Shown here one piece after another: positions 1 through 6,589 of a stretch of DNA of 13,433 nucleotides (positions are counted from its first letter, which is position 1; each line of letters begins with the position of its first letter). A program made the position numbers and the translations under genes. The notes under the pieces are model-generated. The model was not told the DNA's origin and did not search any database. It was given only the letters and a program-made list of their open reading frames with translations. This stretch comes from JBMSHD01 sp049416425 (GTDB taxonomy: Bacteria; Pseudomonadota; Gammaproteobacteria; Francisellales; Francisellaceae): positions 1 to 13,433 of the forward strand of contig JBMSHD010000062.1 of NCBI GenBank assembly GCA_049416425.1, given 5' to 3'.

Positions 1-403
1 AACGTTTGCTCTCCGGTGTATCATCTTCAAGCTGTGTGTTAAAGCGTGCCAGACGAAGCGCCACACAAGCCAGATAGATAAAAGCCACGGCCCAGCCAAA
101 CTGATACAGATGATTTAGTGACCAGAAATAAATAATGAGCGCCGGCGCCACGCCAAATGAAACGATATCAGCCAGCGAGTCATACTCTGCACCAAATGCG
201 CTTTGCGTGTTGGTCAACCGCGCTATTCTACCATCGAGTGAATCCATGATCGCCGCCACAAAAACACAGATGGAAGCGATAGTGAAATGCTGATTAAAGG
301 CCGAAATAATGCCAAAAAATCCGGCAAACAGGCTGGCTGAGGTGAAGAGATTTGGCAGTATATAAATGCTCTTTCCCCGTGGCTCGGAATGATCTTGTTT
401 CAT
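1..403 (-). CDS. pssA: CDP-diacylglycerol-serine O-phosphatidyltransferase (phosphatidylserine synthase), 5' part only
   Basis: This integral membrane enzyme makes phosphatidylserine from CDP-diacylglycerol and serine, the first step to phosphatidylethanolamine. Only the first 134 residues are present; the rest lies beyond the left edge. The CDP-alcohol phosphotransferase signature D-x2-DG-x2-AR-x8-G-x3-D-x3-D is complete at about residues 54-79 (it begins DSLDGRIAR and ends DSLAD), including all the metal-binding aspartates. Hydrophobic segments lie at about residues 19-50 and 82-118. The short N-terminus followed by IYILPNLFT is typical of the integral-membrane type of PssA, unlike the phospholipase-D-like PssA of E. 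coli. The start ATG (complement of 401-403) has a strong GGAG ribosome site just upstream. Pgs and other family members share the motif, but the N-terminal sequence fits PssA best. The gene is divergent from dacA. Confidence 0.9.
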   Translation of the reverse strand, partial: MKQDHSEPRGKSIYILPNLFTSASLFAGFFGIISAFNQHFTIASICVFVAAIMDSLDGRIARLTNTQSAFGAEYDSLADIVSFGVAPALIIYFWSLNHLYQFGWAVAFIYLACVALRLARFNTQLEDDTPESKR

Positions 404-413
404 GACTTCTCCA

Positions 414-434
414 TAAATTTTAATTCAAAATTTA
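414..434. repeat. AT-only inverted repeat in the pssA leader
   Basis: An 8-base perfect inverted repeat (TAAATTTT at 414-421 and AAAATTTA at 427-434, loop AATTC) lies between the proposed pssA promoter and its ribosome site. It could be a weak leader hairpin or an operator. Its AT-only composition makes chance a real possibility. Confidence 0.3.
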
Positions 435-444
435 AATCATGCTC

Positions 445-474
445 AGTATATACCACTGACAAGGGTCTCACCAA
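445..474 (-). promoter_or_regulatory. Candidate sigma-70 promoter for pssA
   Basis: Read on the minus strand, a -10 box TATACT (complement of 445-450) is preceded after 18 bases by TTGGTG (complement of 469-474). The -10 is good and the -35 is weak. It would start transcription near 438, about 35 bases before the pssA start codon. It is inferred from consensus only. Confidence 0.3.
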
Positions 475-547
475 CCATTTTCCTGAGATGCATCAATAAA
501 TGATGACGGCCGCCTATTAAATTCCTTTAACTTTTCCCGCCAAATCA

Positions 548-576
548 TTGAAAAATCGGTTGATCATTGATATGTT
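548..576 (+). promoter_or_regulatory. Candidate sigma-70 promoter for the dacA-ybeD-lipB operon
   Basis: TTGAAA (548-553) and TATGTT (571-576) are spaced by 17 bases, 37 bases before the dacA start. The rest of the 404-612 gap is AT-rich divergent promoter space between pssA and dacA, with no gene visible in it. Confidence 0.35.
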
Positions 577-612
577 TAATTTACGGTCAATTTTATTTTA
601 AACCTGCCCTCT

Positions 613-1788
613 ATGTCGATCATGATCCAAAAACGCAGACTCCACCTGCTTCAATTTGCAGTATGGCTGTTTGCCGCCTTACCCATTCTTCTCAGCGCCA
701 ACAGCCGCATTACCAACGACAAGGCTCTGTTGCTGGAACCCTATCCGATCACCTTAAATGCAAAATCGTGGGTGCTGATGGATTATGATACCGGTGATAT
801 TATTGCCGAGAAAAACATGAATCAACGCCACGCTCCGGCATCACTGTCAAAGATCATGACCCTCTATATCGCCGCCAGTGAAATACAGCAAGGCATGATC
901 AAGCCCAAACAGATGATTATTGTCAGCGACCAGGCGGCAGCAACTGGCGGCTCGAAGATGTTTATCCGCTCAGGCCAGAAGGTCAGCGTTCAAAATCTGA
1001 TGAAAGGCATCGCCATTCAATCAGGCAATGATGCCAGCATCGCCCTGGCAGAATACATCGCCGGCAGTGACAGCAATTTTGCTCAGCTGATGAATCAAAG
1101 CGCCAACGCTATCGATATGAACAACAGTCACTTTATGAACGCCAGCGGCCTGCCTGCCGATGACCAATACACTACAGCCAAAGACATGGCAATCTTATCG
1201 CGCCATTTTATTCAGCGATTTCCTCAAGTTTACGCCCTATTTCGTGAACCGGAATTCAGCTGGGCTGGCATCACTCAACAAAACAGAAACTCCCTGATTA
1301 AAGAATACCCGGGGGCCGATGGCATTAAAACCGGATACACCGATAAAGCCGGCTACAACCTGGTCTCCTCGGTTATATTGGGGAACAGGCGCTTCATCGC
1401 TGTGGTTATGGGAGCGCCCAGTGCCAGAATACGTGAACAGGATTCCATGCGTCTGTTAAACTACGGATTTGGCAAATTTGAAAACATCACGCTCTATCGT
1501 CAAGATTCACTCATTTCTCTGCCTAGTGACAACATCAATGATGCACCAAAAGATCAGATGCTTAAGCTCTACGGCAAGGAAACGCTGATTAAAACATTGC
1601 CCAAATCCTATCAAGGCCACCTGACTCAAAAAGTCGTCACCTTGCCAGGACTTAAAGCCCCCATTTTCAAAAATCAACAGGTTGGAAATCTGATTTTTGT
1701 GGTTAACGACAAGGAAATCGCTCGCTTGCCTCTCTATGCACAAAACAGCCTGGATAAAATCGGATTTTTTGAAAAATGGTTTTCTTAA
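613..1788 (+). CDS. dacA: D-alanyl-D-alanine carboxypeptidase (PBP5/PBP6 type)
   Basis: This periplasmic low-molecular-weight penicillin-binding protein removes the terminal D-Ala from peptidoglycan pentapeptides and so limits cross-linking. At 391 residues it has the usual PBP5 length. The N-terminus has a basic stretch (QKRR) and a hydrophobic signal peptide ending near residue 30. The three active-site motifs are all present: SLSK with nucleophile Ser77 and Lys80, SGN at 137-139, and KTG at 239-241. A beta-rich PBP5 C-terminal domain follows, then an amphipathic end (NSLDKIGFFEKWFS) of the sort that anchors these enzymes to the outer face of the inner membrane. The start at 613 lacks a good ribosome site; an ATG at 622 is an equal alternative and does not change the mature protein. 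It is first in a plus-strand operon with DUF493 and lipB, an order common in gammaproteobacteria. Confidence 0.95.
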   Translation: MSIMIQKRRLHLLQFAVWLFAALPILLSANSRITNDKALLLEPYPITLNAKSWVLMDYDTGDIIAEKNMNQRHAPASLSKIMTLYIAASEIQQGMIKPKQMIIVSDQAAATGGSKMFIRSGQKVSVQNLMKGIAIQSGNDASIALAEYIAGSDSNFAQLMNQSANAIDMNNSHFMNASGLPADDQYTTAKDMAILSRHFIQRFPQVYALFREPEFSWAGITQQNRNSLIKEYPGADGIKTGYTDKAGYNLVSSVILGNRRFIAVVMGAPSARIREQDSMRLLNYGFGKFENITLYRQDSLISLPSDNINDAPKDQMLKLYGKETLIKTLPKSYQGHLTQKVVTLPGLKAPIFKNQQVGNLIFVVNDKEIARLPLYAQNSLDKIGFFEKWFS

Positions 1789-1837
1789 CCATCATAAAGG
1801 CATAAAATACTTTAAACTAAAACCTGGAATTTAGATA

Positions 1838-2140
1838 ATGAGCAACACAAGCAGCAAGCCCAATGGTGAAGACAAACCGCAAAAGGAAACATTTTTTGAG
1901 TTTCCCTGCCGTTTCCCCATAAAAATCATGGCCAATCCCAATAAAGAGGTCATTGATTTCGTCTTAGACACTCTCGAGAAATACGTTGCCGATCCCGATA
2001 ACATTGAGTTTAACACGCGTGAGAGCAAAACCGGCAAATACATCTCCATCACCGCCATCTTTGAAGCCACAAGCAAAGATCAGCTCGATGACATCTATCG
2101 CGCCTTAACCGCCCACAAAGACATTCACATGGTCTTATAG
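1838..2140 (+). CDS. ybeD: DUF493 family protein (YbeD-like)
   Basis: This is a 100-residue cytosolic protein of the DUF493/YbeD family, a small ACT-like alpha/beta fold of unclear function that is nearly always found next to lipB. Family signs are the opening FPCRFPIKIMA, the middle VIDFVLDTLEKY and the closing ITAIFEATSKDQLDDIYRA followed by VL at the C-terminus. It has about 15 extra polar residues before the conserved core compared with the 87-residue E. coli protein. It begins 49 bases after dacA, with a weak GGA ribosome site 9 bases before the ATG, and ends 8 bases before lipB, so it is co-transcribed with both. The family is recognised from sequence and position; its biochemical role is not established. 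Confidence 0.85.
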   Translation: MSNTSSKPNGEDKPQKETFFEFPCRFPIKIMANPNKEVIDFVLDTLEKYVADPDNIEFNTRESKTGKYISITAIFEATSKDQLDDIYRALTAHKDIHMVL

Positions 2141-2148
2141 TATAGTCC

Positions 2149-2811
2149 ATGAATTTACAGATCAAACACCTTGGCATCGGCGACTATGATAATGTGTATC
2201 ATGAGATGGTGGAGCACACCGAAAAGCGCGATGAGAATAGCCCTGATTCGCTGTGGTTAGTCGAACATCCACCCGTATTCACTCAAGGTAGACACGGCAG
2301 AGCCGAACATCTTATAAACCCTCATGCCATCCCTGTGGTTCAAAGTGATCGAGGTGGACAGATTACCTATCACGGTCCCGGACAGGCGATAATCTATTTT
2401 TTGCTGGATCTAAAACACTTCTCCATCGGCATCAAGACACTGGTCTGTCAGATTGAGAAGGCTTGTATGGACTTGCTAGAGAGCTATGGTATCGACAGCC
2501 ATCTCATCGACAATGCTCCTGGGATCTATGTACAAAATAAAAAAATAGCCTCGCTTGGTCTTCGCGTCAAAAAAGGCAGAACCTATCACGGCATCGCCAT
2601 CAACACCGACATGGATCTGACCCCTTTCAGCTATATCAATCCATGCGGCTATCAGGGATTGAAGATGACTCAAATTGCCGATTTTCGTGATGATATTAAA
2701 GTTTCAGACGTCTTTGATGATTACAGCAGATGCTTTGTAAAACGCCTCAAACAGGCCAGTAGAATTCCTTCCTCACTGATGAGAGGGGGAATCATCTCTC
2801 CCCTTAGTTAG
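2149..2811 (+). CDS. lipB: Lipoyl(octanoyl) transferase LipB
   Basis: LipB transfers octanoate from octanoyl-acyl carrier protein to the lipoyl domains of 2-oxoacid dehydrogenases and the glycine cleavage H protein, the first step of lipoate synthesis. The 220 residues show the family landmarks in order: GRHG (47-50), RGGQITYHGPGQ (68-79), NAPGIYV (122-128), the catalytic lysine in KKIASLG (Lys132), TYHGIAINTDMDL, and the catalytic cysteine in NPCGY (Cys166). The gene is intact. The usual partner lipA does not follow; instead a gene on the opposite strand converges on it. The last 14 or so residues (from about RIPSS) are encoded by a hairpin-rich stretch and look like a late extension. The start is 8 bases after the DUF493 stop. 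Confidence 0.95.
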   Translation: MNLQIKHLGIGDYDNVYHEMVEHTEKRDENSPDSLWLVEHPPVFTQGRHGRAEHLINPHAIPVVQSDRGGQITYHGPGQAIIYFLLDLKHFSIGIKTLVCQIEKACMDLLESYGIDSHLIDNAPGIYVQNKKIASLGLRVKKGRTYHGIAINTDMDLTPFSYINPCGYQGLKMTQIADFRDDIKVSDVFDDYSRCFVKRLKQASRIPSSLMRGGIISPLS

Positions 2812-2814
2812 GGG
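2772..2814. repeat. Hairpin cluster over the 3' end of lipB
   Basis: Several short inverted repeats sit side by side: CTCA-CTGA-TGAG at 2772-2783, GAGAG (2781-2785) with CTCTC (2796-2800), and CCCCT-TAGTT-AGGGG at 2800-2814. The CCCCT at 2800-2804 can pair either with AGGGG upstream (2784-2788) or with AGGGG downstream (2810-2814), so two exclusive structures are possible. No run of T follows, so it is not a standard intrinsic terminator. It may be a degenerate repetitive extragenic element that has extended the lipB reading frame. The remaining gap to 2927 shows no convincing gene. Confidence 0.4.
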
Positions 2815-2927
2815 CGCGGTTAATGTCACTATCTGGCTCACTCGTGCTTTTTGAGTATTCTCATGAGCATGAAAACCCAGTGGTCAAAACACCTAAAAAG
2901 TATTCACGTCAGCATACCATTTACCGT

Positions 2928-4091
2928 TCACATGATATGACATTCAGAATTCGCGCGCGCTGCCTTATCTTGTTTATTTTCATTTTTATCTCTAATGAGA
3001 GTTGCCGTACTAAAGGAACTGGAATCTTCAGTTTTTCCTTGCGGTATGCTATCTGCTTTTGGCTGATCCTTATCTTTTTTGGTTAATTTAAGGTTTCCAT
3101 TAATAATCTCAATTAAATCATTCTGAAGAGTTTCGAAATATTGTTTCTGCATTTTATCCTTAATCAGTGGTAGCACCGCTTGTAAAACTTGCCTAACGTC
3201 TTCGCACAATGCTAAATCCTTTTGACTAAATGAGAAATCCTGAACTTTAGGCTGCAAATACCACATTAAGTCATACTCAGTAAAGCATGAAAATTGATAA
3301 ATCCAGCAGTTTAATTGACGCTCATTATTTTCGCCAGGCTGTGTAGTAAACTTTTTTTTCTCAACAAAAAACGCGTGATACTCCTTTGATGCCTTCTCAA
3401 TAGCATCCTTCCATTGATCTGGATCTTTTCTATTAATATGTTCGAACGAAGATGGTTTTTCATAATTTCGCGTTTTATAATGATCATTTAATTGACGCAG
3501 AGTTTTAGATTCATCCTGTTCACAATGACGTCGTGTTGTTAGATTACCATAGCTATTCCCTATATTTTTAGCCCCTTTTGTGACAAGCCACTTATTAACG
3601 TCATCAGCTGTGCCATAGTTCAACTTGAATTCTTTCTCGGGCTCAGATTCAACTGAAATGAATGGTCCTGGCACATCAATATTTTTAGAAAGAAGATATG
3701 CTTTAAGTGGCTTCTCCAATTTTGATTTCCACTCATTATCGTTCCATATTCCTCCACCTAAGCAGTTAGAGATATAAAGTGTTTCAAGATTTCCAAATCT
3801 GCTTAGATCTACATTTTTTTCCTCGCGTGTAGACATTATAACAGATGAAGGAAATGGGGAGTATTTCCCCATCAAACCAACGTCCATATCAGCTAGTGGT
3901 ATTATATAATGACAATTCTGCCTTACTCCAAAAAATGGAAGCCATGTCCCGCACATATTTGAACTCTGTCCGCTAGATTGATAAAACGCATACTCTCCAA
4001 CGACGATGACATCTCTCACGATTCCGTCACTTATTATACTTATTTTTGCTAATGACTCTGCTTTATTATCTATTGACTTTGTTTCAAGCAT
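2928..4091 (-). CDS. Unknown AT-rich protein with a C-terminal CaaX box; candidate Dot/Icm effector
   Basis: The family is not recognised. The 387-residue product has no signal peptide and no membrane helix. The N-terminal half is globular-looking, with VVGEYAFYQSS (30-40), CGTWLPFFGV (47-56) and NCLGGGIW (109-116). Around residues 185-250 it is charged and helical, and at 335-383 polar and probably disordered, rich in Lys, Asp, Gln and Ser. The last four residues are Cys384-His-Ile-Met, which match the eukaryotic CaaX prenylation motif; Met at the end favours farnesyl transfer. An excellent AGGAG site sits 6 bases before the ATG. Two sampled 60-base lines (3061-3120 and 4021-4080) each have 16 G+C, against 26 in a sample from dotB. 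The gene lies 77 bases downstream of the dot operon on the same strand and has a TATAAA-like box (complement of 4115-4120) with no clear -35. That it is an effector is inferred from context, composition and the tail; no enzymatic role is claimed. Confidence 0.8.
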   Translation of the reverse strand: MLETKSIDNKAESLAKISIISDGIVRDVIVVGEYAFYQSSGQSSNMCGTWLPFFGVRQNCHYIIPLADMDVGLMGKYSPFPSSVIMSTREEKNVDLSRFGNLETLYISNCLGGGIWNDNEWKSKLEKPLKAYLLSKNIDVPGPFISVESEPEKEFKLNYGTADDVNKWLVTKGAKNIGNSYGNLTTRRHCEQDESKTLRQLNDHYKTRNYEKPSSFEHINRKDPDQWKDAIEKASKEYHAFFVEKKKFTTQPGENNERQLNCWIYQFSCFTEYDLMWYLQPKVQDFSFSQKDLALCEDVRQVLQAVLPLIKDKMQKQYFETLQNDLIEIINGNLKLTKKDKDQPKADSIPQGKTEDSSSFSTATLIRDKNENKQDKAARANSECHIM

Positions 4092-4168
4092 GTTGATCTC
4101 CTGTTAGGTTACTATTTATACTTACAAAAACTCTGATTAACGTAAGAAGCCTCACGCCAACCACAAGC

Positions 4169-4399
4169 TTACTTTCGAAATTCATCCCAGATGGCAGCGA
4201 TCACCACAACTACCCCACCGAGCACGAACAATCCGCTGATAAAAAGGGCAAAGCCAATAAAGCCTAAGGTGAAAAAATGCATAAGCCTATGTATCATCGC
4301 CACAACCGAGCCGCCAGCCTGTGAATAGAACAGGATAAACGACATCAAAATAGCAACGGCAATGGTGAAGCTTATGATGGCAAATTTATTCATGCCCAT
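4169..4399 (-). CDS. Small two-helix inner-membrane protein, last gene of the dot operon
   Basis: The family is not recognised. The 76 residues hold two strongly hydrophobic segments, at about 5-25 and 42-68, joined by a short loop with His and Arg (IHRLMHF) and ending in the charged tail WDEFRK. The start codon lies inside the end of the preceding lipoprotein gene (overlap 4386-4399), so translation is probably coupled; an in-frame ATG at 4393 is an alternative start two codons later. Its place at the end of an operon made of type IVB secretion genes suggests a small membrane part of the machine, but none of the known small Dot/Icm membrane proteins can be matched with confidence. About 77 bases follow before the CaaX gene, with no clear terminator. 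Confidence 0.65.
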   Translation of the reverse strand: MGMNKFAIISFTIAVAILMSFILFYSQAGGSVVAMIHRLMHFFTLGFIGFALFISGLFVLGGVVVVIAAIWDEFRK

Positions 4400-4973
4400 T
4401 CAACCAGTAGATATGATGTCCACATCTGACCACCGTAGTATTGAAACGACAGTCGGCAATAAGCTTATCGGCCAGCTGGCGGCTGAAGCCATTGATCGAA
4501 TTCATCAGCAATGTATCGATATCGGTGGCCGATTTCTCAAGCTGAATTTTTTGTCGCCATAGCGTCGTCTTATTTGCATTGAGCCTAACCATCGCCGTGA
4601 TAGCCAGATGCAAGTCATGCTTGTTTTGATAAAACGTCATATCATCGATTTTCACCGAAAGCGTCAGCGTGTTTCTGTGATTTGAGGCAGGGATATCGGC
4701 CTGATTCAACATATCAGAAATATTGTCTTTCAGCGACGAAAACAAGGCATCAAGCGAATAATACAGACAGTTATCCTCCTGACATCGCTTGTAATAGTTG
4801 CCTGGCAGATTATCTGAAATCACCTTGACATCGACGGCAGACGGCAGCACAAATTTTGTGGCATCGCCGTCATAGTGCTCGGTTGCTTTCGGAATAATCA
4901 ACGCCGGCGTGCTGCAGGCTGCCAGAAATAGCGTTAGGATCACAAGCATGGCAATAAGCCCGTTTTTTCTCAT
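4386..4973 (-). CDS. Putative type IVB secretion-associated lipoprotein
   Basis: This is a 195-residue lipoprotein precursor. A basic start (MRKNG) is followed by a hydrophobic signal and the lipobox LAAC with Cys20 as the acylation site. The mature part has two cysteine pairs, Cys64/Cys69 and Cys175/Cys184, which could form disulfides in the periplasm. The alternating pattern (TLTLSVKIDDMTF, LHLAITAMVRLNA) suggests a small alpha/beta domain like those of auxiliary transport lipoproteins. The ATG at 4973 was preferred to one at 5009 because it has AAGGTG just upstream and puts the signal at the very start. It follows dotN by 10 bases and overlaps the small membrane gene by 14. No OmpA-type domain is visible, so it does not look like DotK/IcmN. 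By analogy with DotC and DotD it may be an outer-membrane part of the apparatus; that is inference. Confidence 0.75.
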   Translation of the reverse strand: MRKNGLIAMLVILTLFLAACSTPALIIPKATEHYDGDATKFVLPSAVDVKVISDNLPGNYYKRCQEDNCLYYSLDALFSSLKDNISDMLNQADIPASNHRNTLTLSVKIDDMTFYQNKHDLHLAITAMVRLNANKTTLWRQKIQLEKSATDIDTLLMNSINGFSRQLADKLIADCRFNTTVVRCGHHIYWLNGHE

Positions 4974-4983
4974 TTTTTCACCT

Positions 4984-5544
4984 TTATAAATAATCGATAA
5001 TGGGCACATCTTCTATCGCCCTCAACAGCTTTATCTTTGTGACCTCAGCACAGCTTAGGCTATCGTGAGACGACAAAAAACGAAAACAACCCGGATGAAT
5101 ATCCTCACTCAACAACTGCCTCAATGTCTCGGCACGATCTTTCAGTTCGCTATAGAACGATTTTGCCTTGAAATTACTGTTTTTATCATCCTGTTTATAG
5201 AGTCTGGCCAGGCTATAGAGCATGATATTGAGCTGAGATTGACTAAGCTCAGGCAACCAGATTAAAACATCGCCACCGTCATAGCTCAGACTATAGCGAT
5301 CCATAAGCAGACAGTCACGGCAAAGTCGGCAGGCCAGCGCCAGATTACGGGCATGGTTATTGCCATAATCACCATCGAGATTGAGGATGTCATGATCGCC
5401 TCGCTCAATACCACAAAAGGAACAGGCTCCATTGGCTTGAGACAATAATTGATGACGTATCTTCTCATAGGCCGGCTGGCGCTTTCTCTGCTCAAAACGC
5501 TCATAATTACCCGATTTTGCCATCAACCTAAGATTATTCATCAT
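4984..5544 (-). CDS. dotN: DotN/IcmJ, zinc-binding subunit of the type IVB coupling complex
   Basis: DotN binds the C-terminal region of the coupling ATPase DotL in the cytoplasm and helps hold the complex that receives effectors. The 186-residue protein has the family's zinc-knuckle arrangement: CSFC (41-44), a loop with GDYGNNHARNL resembling the HNH nuclease-like fold, and CRLC (72-75), with a further Cys at 78. The second half is helical. It is slightly shorter than the Legionella protein. The start at 5544 has AGGTGG 6 bases upstream, inside dotM, and the two genes overlap by 11 bases (ATGATGAATAA), which indicates translational coupling. In L. pneumophila icmJ lies away from icmO-icmP; here it directly follows dotM, so the coupling-complex genes are grouped. 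The cysteine pattern, length and neighbours make the assignment firm. Confidence 0.85.
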   Translation of the reverse strand: MMNNLRLMAKSGNYERFEQRKRQPAYEKIRHQLLSQANGACSFCGIERGDHDILNLDGDYGNNHARNLALACRLCRDCLLMDRYSLSYDGGDVLIWLPELSQSQLNIMLYSLARLYKQDDKNSNFKAKSFYSELKDRAETLRQLLSEDIHPGCFRFLSSHDSLSCAEVTKIKLLRAIEDVPIIDYL

Positions 5545-6583
5545 TGATGGCCACCTGTTTCATTTTCTGATAGAGGGCATCGCAAACCTTATAAACCACC
5601 GGCTCTTTCAGCGCGACGCCAATCAAAGACTCGGCCTGGTGGTGTGCCCTGACGGCCGCCGCCTCGATAAAAACAGCATGACGCCCGACATTATTAAGTA
5701 CATACCATAAGTGGCGGTCTTTGACCTTCAGCCATAAAAAATTAGCGCTTGCCACCGTGCCGCTTTTTCGTGCCAGCTCCAACATCTCAGTCATCATCGT
5801 ATAAACATAATAATGCCGATGAATACACTTTTTCACCGCTTTGCTATCGATATATTCATAAGCCAGGCGATGCGCCGCGGTAAAATCGGGTTTATTATCG
5901 AGCGCCGTGTTATTAAGCGGCTCCATCACCGAGGTGGCTTTTGCGCGATCGTAGTTGACAAAAGCCGCCAGCACACCAAATAATGCCTTCTCCACATCCG
6001 TGAGCTCTTCGATGCCACGCCAGGGTCTGCCGATCTGCTCAACAAGCAGCTCATGCAGACGAAATGCATTAATGTTATGATCTGCATCCAGCAGTGCATG
6101 TGACTTTAAATACTCCAGTGGCGTCTCTGCCATACGCCATGCACCACTGTTGATATCCTCTCTCTCAAGATTCTTATCCAGAACCGGTGCCGTTTGTGGA
6201 AACTCGCGACTCAGCGCACCTACCAATGACTGACGCGAATGCCTTGTGATATGTTTACGCCCGGGATGATATCGATATAAAAGCACAATGGCAATAAAGC
6301 CAATGGTGATATCAAGCCAACGAAGATAATGCCCCAGCAGGCTTGAAATAGCATAGATATCGGCTATTGACACCTGTTGCACCGGGGTATGCAAGATCCA
6401 CTTCACGACGTTGTCTGCCGTTGGCACAAAAAATCCCAACGATCTGGCCTCAAACAACTTCACGGTTATCATCAATCCCATGATCGTATCATGGAAATAA
6501 ATAAATAAAGCCACCACGACCAAGCCCAGTACTAAGGCATAATAGATCAGGTGAGGCATATGACTGGATTGTTCATTACTCAT
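5534..6583 (-). CDS. dotM: DotM/IcmP, inner-membrane subunit of the type IVB coupling complex
   Basis: DotM is a partner of DotL in the inner membrane; in Legionella its cytoplasmic domain binds effectors with acidic, glutamate-rich signals. The 349-residue protein has membrane segments at about 12-30 and 76-104, then a basic linker (YRYHPGRKHITRHSR) and a helical cytoplasmic domain. Family landmarks are FPQTAPVL (128-135), the AWRMAETPLEYLKSHALL stretch (148-165), and GRPWRGIEEL with the following VEKALFGVLAAF. It is homologous to TrbA of IncI plasmids and a little shorter than L. pneumophila IcmP. The gene starts 6 bases after the unknown 155-residue gene and overlaps dotN. The basic character after the second helix would suit binding of acidic signals, but that is inference. 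Confidence 0.9.
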   Translation of the reverse strand: MSNEQSSHMPHLIYYALVLGLVVVALFIYFHDTIMGLMITVKLFEARSLGFFVPTADNVVKWILHTPVQQVSIADIYAISSLLGHYLRWLDITIGFIAIVLLYRYHPGRKHITRHSRQSLVGALSREFPQTAPVLDKNLEREDINSGAWRMAETPLEYLKSHALLDADHNINAFRLHELLVEQIGRPWRGIEELTDVEKALFGVLAAFVNYDRAKATSVMEPLNNTALDNKPDFTAAHRLAYEYIDSKAVKKCIHRHYYVYTMMTEMLELARKSGTVASANFLWLKVKDRHLWYVLNNVGRHAVFIEAAAVRAHHQAESLIGVALKEPVVYKVCDALYQKMKQVAINDE

Positions 6584-6589
6584 AGCGTA

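Noticed and set aside
2845..2869. Imperfect hairpin (TGCT/AGCA and TGAG/CTCA) as a bidirectional terminator between lipB and the CaaX gene
   Set aside because: The stem is interrupted and no T run follows on either strand.
2823..3086. Plus-strand 87-codon open frame after lipB
   Set aside because: It overlaps the end of the CaaX gene on the opposite strand, has no ribosome site, and its C-terminal half is the antisense of the Lys/Asp-rich tail of that gene, which gives an artificial hydrophobic stretch.
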